Positions 57,122-64,000 of a stretch of DNA of 64,000 nucleotides are shown piece after piece. The stretch is from Psychrobacter sp. 4Dc (lineage in GTDB: Bacteria; Pseudomonadota; Gammaproteobacteria; Pseudomonadales; Moraxellaceae): NCBI RefSeq assembly GCF_002836715.1, contig NZ_PJAT01000039.1, forward strand, positions 1-64,000. Direction: 5' to 3'. The notes below the pieces were generated by a model. It was not told the origin of the DNA. It did no database searches and worked only from the letters and a program-made list of their open reading frames with translations. How positions within the stretch are numbered: position 1 is the first letter of the stretch; each line of letters opens with the position of its first letter. Both the position numbers and the translations under genes were made by a program.

Positions 57122-57445
57122 GCTAATCTTTTCTGTCAGTACACCCATGCTATAAAGCACATAGGCAATCACTGTTAATGCGACGATAAATGGAGTAAGC
57201 ATCCAAATCACAATATTAATCAAAAGTGATGGTAACAATCCATTGAACAATTCAATATCTGGTGCGAAAAAATCGGTCATGACATCGACGGCACGCTTAG
57301 CAATAGGGAATAGCAAGGTGCTAAAAGCTAACATATAAATGTACTTGCTAAAGCCAGGGTCACTCATGACTACCATAAAGTAGAACACTGTAAAAAACGT
57401 GATGCCAAGTGCCCAGCATTTGAGAGTGTAGCTTAAACGAATCAT
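57116..57445 (-). CDS. Small unknown membrane protein
   Basis: A 109-residue protein with about three hydrophobic segments (about 8-28, 33-50, and 72-98) and no family I recognise. GGGAGGAGATAAC before the ATG is a very strong ribosome binding site, so the gene is real. It is probably an inner membrane protein. Confidence 0.75.
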   Translation of the reverse strand: MIRLSYTLKCWALGITFFTVFYFMVVMSDPGFSKYIYMLAFSTLLFPIAKRAVDVMTDFFAPDIELFNGLLPSLLINIVIWMLTPFIVALTVIAYVLYSMGVLTEKISH

Positions 57446-57707
57446 GTTATCTCCTCCCTAAGCTTTCTATTGATCGCTTTACATCGATCGTACGCAGAGT
57501 AAAGCTGCTCCTATACATTCATTATTTTAAATATACACAATATGTTATAATACGAATATATAGTCACGTCAACCAATTTTTCTATTTATTTAAAATACTC
57601 CATAAATCATTCAACTTAAAAATGATATTTTTTAAGGAATGCTTTCGTAAATATAATAGTAAATAGCCTAAGCAAAAATTTTTTTTTATTAAAAAATAAA
57701 ATTATAA

Positions 57708-58562
57708 CTACAACTCACTACTCGGGCTCACATCAAACAATCGCTTATATTCGCGGCTAAATTGACTGGGGCTTTCGTAACCTACTTGCATGGCAATCTG
57801 TGATATCTGTGCTCCATGCACCTTGATCAGCCGCCTCGCTTCCATTAATCGCAAGCTTTTTTGATATTGTAATGGGCTTAATTGGGTAATTTCTTTAAAG
57901 TGCTGGTGAAACCCTGAGATGCTCATACCGCATCGACTGGCTAAGCTCTCAACCATAATAGGTTCATCTAAATGCGCCTTTATCCAGTCAGTCGCTTGGG
58001 CAATGCGGTGTGTATGGCTACCGCTAACGACCAATTGCTTAAGTTTGTTGCCTTGCTCAGCCAAGAGTAGGCGATAGTATATTTCTTGTTGAATTAAAGA
58101 AGACAGAAAATTAATATCGTTTGGATAATCAAGCAAGCGTATCAATCGCTCAAATGCGTCCATTATGGTGTCATCTAAGTGCCACTTTATCCCTAAATGA
58201 CTACCTGTCATTGGTTGTGTCGTGGGTATTTGTGATAAGACGTCTCTAATCATAGCTAAATCTAATTTCATTGATAAAACAATGACAGGGTTTTTTATCG
58301 AAGCGTGTTTAATATGCATACTTAGCGGTATATTAACGGGACAGAACATCAAGTTACTATTGTCAAACCTTTGACAGTCAGCACCCAAGTAAATCTCTCG
58401 TTCACCTTGCAGTACAATACAAATACTTGGCTCTTGAATATAGCTTACGGCTTTGCTTGGTTTGTCCGCGCAGTAAAAGAACAAGCCTGAAACAGCAGAT
58501 TTAAGGGTTTTATTTCTAGGTAGTACTGCTAAAAGTTGGTCAATAGTCGTTTGATTCATCAC
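57708..58562 (-). CDS. AraC-family transcriptional regulator
   Basis: A 284-residue regulator. The N-terminal AraC_N-type sensor domain (about 20-180; SICIVLQGEREIYLGAD) is of the group often found beside alcohol or redox enzyme genes. Two helix-turn-helix motifs follow (LASRCGMSISGFHQHFKEIT at about 220-239, and IAMQVGYESPSQFSREYKRLF at about 257-277). It diverges from ohr, with 163 bp between, so it may regulate ohr, itself, or both. The effector is unknown. Confidence 0.88.
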   Translation of the reverse strand: MMNQTTIDQLLAVLPRNKTLKSAVSGLFFYCADKPSKAVSYIQEPSICIVLQGEREIYLGADCQRFDNSNLMFCPVNIPLSMHIKHASIKNPVIVLSMKLDLAMIRDVLSQIPTTQPMTGSHLGIKWHLDDTIMDAFERLIRLLDYPNDINFLSSLIQQEIYYRLLLAEQGNKLKQLVVSGSHTHRIAQATDWIKAHLDEPIMVESLASRCGMSISGFHQHFKEITQLSPLQYQKSLRLMEARRLIKVHGAQISQIAMQVGYESPSQFSREYKRLFDVSPSSEL

Positions 58563-58725
58563 GAGTGCTTATTTTATAAGATTGTCTGATAGTATAAATA
58601 TTTGTAGGATTAGGCAAGAGTTATAGAGATTTGTTCTAACGTATGAGTTCAGAGGATTCTATAATAATCTCATCGCAACAGCGTAAGTACGACCTCTAAT
58701 AATATGAAACAAGGAATAATTACTC

Positions 58726-59139
58726 ATGAAAATATTTTATAAAACACGCGCAACCGCTACTGGTGGACGTTCTGGCCATACTGGATTAGACGATGGGTCG
58801 TTAGGATTTGACTTGGTATCTTTTCAAGAGCAAGACAAAGAAGGCGTGAACCCAGAACAGCTTTTTGCCATGGGTTACGCGGCTTGTTTTGATAGCGCTT
58901 TGAGCATGACAGCACAGCACATGAAATTGCCTGTTACCGCTTCAAAAACCTCTGCGCAAGTAGGTATCGGTATGAAAGCTGACGGTAGCTACAACCTAGA
59001 GATAGAGCTGTCTGTAGAAGTATCAGGTATTGATGAAGCGCAGGCGCAGCAGTTGATCGAAGCCACGCATCAGGTGTGCCCGTACTCTAATGCTACTCGC
59101 GGCAATGTCGATACTCGTCTAGAAGTGACTGTTGTTTAA
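58726..59139 (+). CDS. ohr: Organic hydroperoxide resistance protein (Ohr/OsmC family)
   Basis: A 137-residue thiol peroxidase that reduces organic hydroperoxides. The catalytic cysteines are Cys54 (GYAACFDSAL) and Cys118 (QVCPYSNATRGN), and the Arg-containing N-terminal loop is present. Ohr is usually controlled by the MarR-type OhrR; here no OhrR gene is adjacent and the divergent neighbour is an AraC regulator. CAAGGAA precedes the ATG. It is monocistronic with a strong terminator. Confidence 0.94.
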   Translation: MKIFYKTRATATGGRSGHTGLDDGSLGFDLVSFQEQDKEGVNPEQLFAMGYAACFDSALSMTAQHMKLPVTASKTSAQVGIGMKADGSYNLEIELSVEVSGIDEAQAQQLIEATHQVCPYSNATRGNVDTRLEVTVV

Positions 59140-59199
59140 AGGCTATTGTTTGAAAACTGTTGACCATAGACTAGCAATATTAAAATAATAACTCGAATA

Positions 59200-59237
59200 T
59201 AAAACGCCCCGATTGATTAAAGTCGGGGCGTTTTTAT
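59200..59237 (+). terminator. ohr terminator
   Basis: AAAACGCCCCGA and TCGGGGCGTTTTTAT form a GC-rich stem with a T run. Confidence 0.92.
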
Positions 59238-59310
59238 ATTGTTTGGCAACGTAATTAGCTGGAACCTTTTTGAGCAACTTAGCTAATGATAGGTTATTAA
59301 TAGCATTATT

Positions 59311-60228
59311 TTATACCGGTACTTTTTTATTTAAGGTAAATACCAAGACCGCGCCCAAAATGACTGTACTTGCGATAATAAAGGGCATAGTTAACTGCTC
59401 AGATAAAAATATCACACCTAGCAACGCAGCAATCACAGGGACACATAGCTGAACGATAGCGGCTTGTGTGTTTTTCAATAGTGGCATCGCTGTATACCAG
59501 ATACTGTAACCCAACCCTGAGGCGATCGCTCCTGATGCACAGGCGAGTAGTACACCTTCAGTGGTAATGCCCTCCAAATTGATATTTTTAAAACCCAAGT
59601 CATCTAGATAGGTCATGCCTACTAGTAATAGTATAGGCACAGCGACTAAGCTACGCACAAAGTTAAACCCTGTCGCTCGTAGCGGTGAGATACATGATTT
59701 GCCGCGTATACTATATACTCCCCATGCTATGCCGCTCATAGCCATTAACGCTGCCGCCAATGGTGATGGTATGGCAGCTGATGGCAGTATTAGATATACA
59801 AATCCAGCGACTGCAACGGCAAATGCTAACCATTGTAGTGCGCTGAGCTGTTCTTTTTTATAGATACCCCAGCCAATCATCGTCAGCTGAACCGCTGAAA
59901 ACAAAATCAATGCCCCAGTGCCAGTATCAAGCTCTACATACGCAATTGAAAAGCACAGCGCATAAATCACCAAGCCGAGACTACTCAACCAACTGCCTTT
60001 ATCATTTAATATAGCGTGAACAGTAGGGTTGTCATGATTGGACGTTTGGCGTCGCAGTCTGTAAGCATGTATCGCCATGATAATGCCTAGACAAGCCGTC
60101 GCACTCACTAGCCTGATGATGGTAAAGCTCCAAGCGTCGATATAGCCTTCTGCCAATGCCATTCGGCAAAACAGAGAGTTTGCGGCAAAGGCGATTAACG
60201 CAATAATGGTATAAATAGTGGCTTTCAA
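59311..60228 (-). CDS. EamA/DMT-family transporter
   Basis: A 305-residue inner membrane protein with ten predicted membrane segments in two EamA repeats (about 3-135 and 155-295). NSLFCRMAL near the start and SGIAWGVYSIRG and LCVPVIAALLGVIFLSEQLT are typical. It probably exports a metabolite; the substrate is unknown. The start is TTG at 60228, supported by AGGAA six bases upstream. Confidence 0.88.
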   Translation of the reverse strand: MKATIYTIIALIAFAANSLFCRMALAEGYIDAWSFTIIRLVSATACLGIIMAIHAYRLRRQTSNHDNPTVHAILNDKGSWLSSLGLVIYALCFSIAYVELDTGTGALILFSAVQLTMIGWGIYKKEQLSALQWLAFAVAVAGFVYLILPSAAIPSPLAAALMAMSGIAWGVYSIRGKSCISPLRATGFNFVRSLVAVPILLLVGMTYLDDLGFKNINLEGITTEGVLLACASGAIASGLGYSIWYTAMPLLKNTQAAIVQLCVPVIAALLGVIFLSEQLTMPFIIASTVILGAVLVFTLNKKVPV

Positions 60229-60548
60229 AAGTAATTCCTACAATGAATAAATGACACAAAACAGGCAAACATAGGATTTTAGTTTTAGGTCTTAAGATAC
60301 GCTGTTATAACGATCGTTTTTTTTAGCAAAGATAATAGATTAATAACTTATTAATCTAGTCTATAGCTGTCTCACAGGACAGGATATTTTGTCGTACTTA
60401 TGGCAAAAAGTCTCTTTTAAATCAGAATAACGATAGTTGTATTGACGGTAAGGTCCAAAAATAGGGATGATGTGCTTCGCGTCAAACGAACTATTAGAAC
60501 AACACTCATTAGACACAATAAATCAGATAAATAAATAGGAAAGATAGT
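60229..60548. other. 320-bp intergenic region between divergent EamA and DUF421 genes
   Basis: No firm promoter, operator or RNA structure was recognised. A 23-codon frame at 60469-60540 has no good start signal and is treated as chance. Confidence 0.35.
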
Positions 60549-61232
60549 ATGAATTGGGCAAGTATTTTTATTTATGACACAACTTGGTGGTTTGCCGTAG
60601 AAATTTTAATACGTGTCACTGTAATGTTTGTATTAATTATCACATTTTTGCGATTCACTGGTAAGCGCGGCGTTCGTCAGCTTTCTATTTTTGAGTTAAC
60701 CATCATTTTATCGTTAGGCTCTATCGCAGGTGATCCCATGTTCACCGAAGACCTGCCTATTATCCAAGCGGTATTAATCATGGGTACGGTCATTTCACTT
60801 TATAGGCTCTGTACTTGGGCGATGATGAAGTTCCAGCCTTTTGAGGACCTGCTAGAGGGGCGCTCAATGTATATTGTAGAAGATGGCATGCTGGTGCTTG
60901 ATAAGATTAAACAGGGGGAAATGTCACATGATGAGTTTTTTGCTGAAATGCGCCAACAAGGGGTTGAGCATTTAGGTCAAGTGCGTACCGGTTTGCTCGA
61001 GACTGATGGCAATTTTAGTATTTTATTGCACACCTCTGAAAAAACAGACTACGGGATGCCGCTTTTCCCCAAGCAATACCGACCGGTCGAGCAAGTAGAA
61101 GCAGGTGTTTATTATGCTTGTATGTATTGCGGTTACGTTGATGAAATCTCTGACCCCAATCAGTGTTGCCCGCGCTGCGAGGATAATTGCAATAATTGGG
61201 CTAAAGCGTTAAACAACCATATCGTCAAATAA
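60549..61232 (+). CDS. DUF421 (YetF/YcaP-like) membrane protein with C-terminal cysteine cluster
   Basis: A 227-residue protein. Three membrane segments (about 13-38, 48-68 and 73-93) and a cytoplasmic DUF421 domain (about 95-180; FEDLLEGRSMYIVEDG, GEMSHDEFFAEMRQQG) match YetF. The C-terminal 40 residues add a CxxCG ... CCPRCEDNC cluster, which looks like a zinc ribbon or rubredoxin-like knuckle. Function is unknown. AGGAAAG lies upstream of the ATG. Confidence 0.88.
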   Translation: MNWASIFIYDTTWWFAVEILIRVTVMFVLIITFLRFTGKRGVRQLSIFELTIILSLGSIAGDPMFTEDLPIIQAVLIMGTVISLYRLCTWAMMKFQPFEDLLEGRSMYIVEDGMLVLDKIKQGEMSHDEFFAEMRQQGVEHLGQVRTGLLETDGNFSILLHTSEKTDYGMPLFPKQYRPVEQVEAGVYYACMYCGYVDEISDPNQCCPRCEDNCNNWAKALNNHIVK

Positions 61233-61240
61233 TATTACTA

Positions 61241-61289
61241 CTTGGCTGCCTTAGCTCAGTTAATAAGCTAAGGCAGCCAATTTTTTTCA
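61241..61289 (+). terminator. Terminator of the DUF421 gene
   Basis: TTGGCTGCCTTAGCT and AGCTAAGGCAGCCAA form a 15-bp stem, followed by seven T residues. Confidence 0.92.
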
Positions 61290-61363
61290 AATTATCAGAT
61301 AAAAACCTCTCATTTGCTGACAGTTTGTCTGACTTGCTTTATACAGCGCATGGCTCTCATCAT

Positions 61364-62968
61364 TTATGTCACTTTATACCAGTCAAGTTTGCGAGTCATC
61401 ACCATCACGCAGGCAAGTATCACAAAGCAGAATATCGCACCCAGTAATAGATTGAGATCTTCTGTACTTAAAATACCGAAAAACGCAGCATATAGCCCAG
61501 CAAGTGTCGCGGTAAAGATTACTGCCCGTTTGAAACCACCAAATACATAATAGCTATACCAGCCAATAAGCCCAACACAAGCACTGGCCGCTACCATATA
61601 GGCTTGCCAAAATGCGATTTGTTCTGCAAGTGGTAGTAATAAGACATAAAAGACAAATAGTGCGCAGCCGACGAGCAGATACTGAATAGGGTGGATACGA
61701 CTTGATTTGAGCACTTCAAATAAAAAGAAAGTGCCAAAAGATACCAAAATTAATAGCAAGGCGTACTTCATGGCTCTTTCAGTTTGTAGATAGACATCGT
61801 TGGGGCTTGCAAAACTAACGCCAAAGCTGTTTAGCAGAACACTTTGATTACTACCAGCTACTGCTGTACTGTCTGTCGTCAGACCTCTTGATGCCTCAAG
61901 CGAATCAGGATTGTACGAATGACTATCGATATTGAGCGTTGATTCACTTATGACAGTACATTGATGGTTAGGCACGCTGAGACATTGAGAGAGGTACTGA
62001 TTATTTGCAACGGTTAAATAATGATTTTGCCAACTGGCATCAAATCCTTTAGCGGTGATGCTCTTGGTATTTGGTAATGCTTTGCCGATGAAGTTTGGTG
62101 TCTGCCAGTTACTGTGCATAGACAGAGTAAAGTTCTGCCCAGTTGGGACAGTCGTTAAATTACTAATGCCAGCTAATGGTAAGTCGATCACAATATTGAG
62201 CGCTTGATTGTCTCTAGGATTAGATAACTTGCTACTCACCTCTGATTTATTTAGATCTGTATTTATTGAGCCTGTGGTAGCCAAGCTATCTTTATTCTGC
62301 TGGCTAGTAGGATTGATTAATTGATCCAATACATCTTTAGGAATATCTACTTCGACATAGGTTAAGTTCTCTATTATTGGTATCTGCGGATAGTTTGCTG
62401 CAATTGTTTTTTGATTAATTGTGACAGTAGGCAGGGTAGCGACACCGCGCAAATCAGACACAGGAATGATAAGTTTTACCTTGTTCCAGTGGGTAATGGT
62501 TTTGGCTAGCTGTGTCTTATCTGCATCATCGTCAATTGTAGTTCCAGCCTGGTCTAAATTTTTTAAAGTCTTACCAAGCGTATAACTTTGATTGAATGTC
62601 AGCTGACCATCATAGCTAGTAGCGCTATAGATACCGCGTTTATAGGTGTCTGTGTTTACTTTTAGGTTCTGTGCTGCCTGCGTCTGAAAGGCAAATATCG
62701 TCTCGATTTTCGAGTATGACGGTTCGCATTTGTTCTTTACATTTGGTGTATCAGATGACTGACATGCTGGTGTGACTGTCGTAGGGATGGCGATAAATGG
62801 ATTAATGACTTCTTGTGGATTGACATGCTGCTCGGTGATTTCTTTTATCACTGACTCTGCGTAGTATTGTCTCTCGTATATGATATCGCTAATCATGGTG
62901 AGTCCGATTGAACAGACAATACAAAGTCCAACAATGATGGATAACTTAGTCAATAATGTTTTTTGCAT
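61364..62968 (-). CDS. creD: CreD-family inner membrane protein
   Basis: A 534-residue protein. One membrane segment near the N-terminus (about 7-27) is followed by a long periplasmic domain (about 30-400) and five to six membrane segments at the C-terminus. Family motifs include IYERQYYAESVIKEI, the TSYDGQLTF-like block and GFDASW. E. coli CreD affects envelope integrity and colicin tolerance under the CreBC system. No creBC lies beside it here. I use the ATG at 62968, which has GGAGGC upstream; the frame opens ten codons earlier. Confidence 0.88.
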   Translation of the reverse strand: MQKTLLTKLSIIVGLCIVCSIGLTMISDIIYERQYYAESVIKEITEQHVNPQEVINPFIAIPTTVTPACQSSDTPNVKNKCEPSYSKIETIFAFQTQAAQNLKVNTDTYKRGIYSATSYDGQLTFNQSYTLGKTLKNLDQAGTTIDDDADKTQLAKTITHWNKVKLIIPVSDLRGVATLPTVTINQKTIAANYPQIPIIENLTYVEVDIPKDVLDQLINPTSQQNKDSLATTGSINTDLNKSEVSSKLSNPRDNQALNIVIDLPLAGISNLTTVPTGQNFTLSMHSNWQTPNFIGKALPNTKSITAKGFDASWQNHYLTVANNQYLSQCLSVPNHQCTVISESTLNIDSHSYNPDSLEASRGLTTDSTAVAGSNQSVLLNSFGVSFASPNDVYLQTERAMKYALLLILVSFGTFFLFEVLKSSRIHPIQYLLVGCALFVFYVLLLPLAEQIAFWQAYMVAASACVGLIGWYSYYVFGGFKRAVIFTATLAGLYAAFFGILSTEDLNLLLGAIFCFVILACVMVMTRKLDWYKVT

Positions 62969-63137
62969 GTGGTCGCCTCCTAAGTGTCTTGAATCCACAG
63001 CTGCCGAGATAGCAGACTGTGGCTTTAAAAGACATCATAGAGAGGACATAACGAGAAGATGTGCAGGAAATATGGAATAACTGTGAAAGGGTGAGAGTTG
63101 ATATTCTCAGATAATTATTTTTCGATTATTAATGTGC

Positions 63138-63662
63138 TTAATGCTTTTTCGTATCGCCAACGACTTTATCCATGATAGCGAATAACAAGCCAGACAATAC
63201 AAAGGTCATATGAATAATAACCTTCCACATGAGTTTGTCGGCATCAAGTTCACTCATTCCACTAGATATATCCATAAAGGATTTCAAAAGGTCAATCGCC
63301 GAGATAGCAACGATCGCTCCGATAACTTTGAGCTTTAGGCCAGAAAAGTCTACTTTGCCCATCCAGCTAGGACGATCATCATGGGTGCCAGTATCGATTT
63401 TTGAGACAAAAATTTCATAGCCACTGAATATAATGATAAGCAATAAACTGGCAACCAGAGAGATATCAACCAATACCAATATATCTACAATCACACTGGC
63501 TTCAGAGGCCGTCAGAATGTCAGCAAACATATACCATAGCTTTTGGACAAACTTAATAAATAATAAAATAATGCCCAACACAAGCCCTAGATAAAAAGGT
63601 GCCAGTATCCAGCGGCTATTAAATATGGTTTTTTCTAAATAAAGCTCAAACTTCTTTAGCAT
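63138..63662 (-). CDS. YqhA-family (UPF0114, TIGR00645) membrane protein
   Basis: A 174-residue inner membrane protein with about four hydrophobic segments (about 17-38, 52-80, 105-125 and 145-165). The family N-terminus LEKTIFNSRWILAPFYLGL and SGYEIFVSKID are clear. Function is unknown. It is 139 bp downstream of nothing obvious and 170 bp from creD, same strand. Confidence 0.88.
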   Translation of the reverse strand: MLKKFELYLEKTIFNSRWILAPFYLGLVLGIILLFIKFVQKLWYMFADILTASEASVIVDILVLVDISLVASLLLIIIFSGYEIFVSKIDTGTHDDRPSWMGKVDFSGLKLKVIGAIVAISAIDLLKSFMDISSGMSELDADKLMWKVIIHMTFVLSGLLFAIMDKVVGDTKKH

Positions 63663-63741
63663 GGGTATCTCTTAAGTTTTAAAGACAAGAAAGTCTTAAA
63701 GACACAAATATGAATAATTTTTTGGGTATAGCTATTTAGCT

Positions 63742-64000
63742 TTAGTCAGGCGATATATTATCTATATTAGCGAGCTGCGCTACTACTTGCTGAACGCGCG
63801 CTTTTCTATCGCCACTAATGCGTTGAAATGGTTTTTGATGCTTGCTTAATTGACTGGCGAAATAGTCGCTTATCTCATCGCGTTGGTGTGGACTGTCTCG
63901 CAGGTCATCAGCCACCCATGGCGTATCAACCTCAGTCAATAATATCAAATCATAGTGATGCGCCAACGCTGCTTGCTCAAGATCCGTTGGGCAGTCGCCA
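63742..64000 (-). CDS. NadR-like nicotinamide ribonucleotide kinase/ATPase, 5' end outside window
   Basis: The C-terminal 85 codons run from the window edge to the stop at 63742; the start lies beyond 64000. The stretch YDLILLTEVDTPWVADDLRDSPHQRDEI matches the kinase part of NadR, where the D-TPWV-DDGLR pattern binds the substrate. The full protein should be an AAA-type ATPase that phosphorylates nicotinamide riboside or a related salvage enzyme. The call rests on the C-terminal part only. Confidence 0.7.
   Translation of the reverse strand, partial: GDCPTDLEQAALAHHYDLILLTEVDTPWVADDLRDSPHQRDEISDYFASQLSKHQKPFQRISGDRKARVQQVVAQLANIDNISPD

Overview
The window reads as chromosomal DNA of a Psychrobacter-like member of the Moraxellaceae (Gammaproteobacteria). 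This is inferred from protein content and low-to-moderate GC, not from a database search. No rRNA, tRNA, CRISPR array or prophage was seen. The content is mostly housekeeping, with one decayed IS200/IS605 element, one MITE-like repeat and some gene remnants.

Layout. 1-120: 3'-truncated unknown gene. 314-2758: polytopic Gcr/SpecificRecomb-family membrane protein. 2996-6922: two paralogous acyl-CoA dehydrogenases. 7517-9229: PAS-GGDEF-EAL protein with an altered GGDDF site. 9403-10299: rsmE. 10600-12886: ahcY-metF methyl-cycle operon, preceded by a promoter and what I read as an S-adenosylhomocysteine (SAH) riboswitch. 13235-15109: BtuB-like TonB receptor that appears to lack part of its plug. 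15548-17536: MscS-type channel. 17598-18230: AlkA-like glycosylase. 18438-22160: trpG-trpD-trpC followed by an Smr-domain gene. 22198-22335: possible tusD remnant. 22989-24398: glnA with sigma-54 and sigma-70 promoters and paired NtrC-like sites.

24601-26196: DUF4124 and SIMPL envelope proteins, convergent on one terminator. About 26495-26612: 4.5S SRP RNA. 26870-30434: LemA and a very long M48 peptidase. 30549-31490: an unannotated-looking protein that I argue is the DNA polymerase III psi subunit (HolD) with a 170-residue linker. 31583-32710: serC. About 32880-34240: IS605-type element whose tnpB carries an in-frame amber codon. 34357-41090: yejA-gloB-yejB-yejE-yejF peptide uptake operon. 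41364-42668: Fe-type alcohol dehydrogenase. 42837-43006: MITE-like element. 43123-44337: lipoprotein MsrA-MsrB fusion. 44428-45039: folE. 45470-46279: fabI. 46415-47113: DUF1275. 47178-47342: 54-residue gene.

47733-49154: DASS symporter ending in an 8-bp tandem repeat. 49366-51827: alpha/beta hydrolase, metallophosphoesterase and DUF1543 protein. 51987-56219: hrpA. 56360 to the end: TehB-like methyltransferase, small membrane protein, AraC regulator divergent from ohr, EamA transporter, DUF421 protein with a Cys-rich tail, CreD, YqhA and a 5'-truncated NadR-like kinase.

The clearest functional units are the methyl cycle (AhcY removes SAH; MetF supplies methyl-THF), tryptophan synthesis, nitrogen-regulated glutamine synthesis and peptide import. 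I found no convincing new multi-gene system. The best leads are the SAH riboswitch, the long-linker psi subunit and the in-frame losses in the TonB receptor and TnpB.
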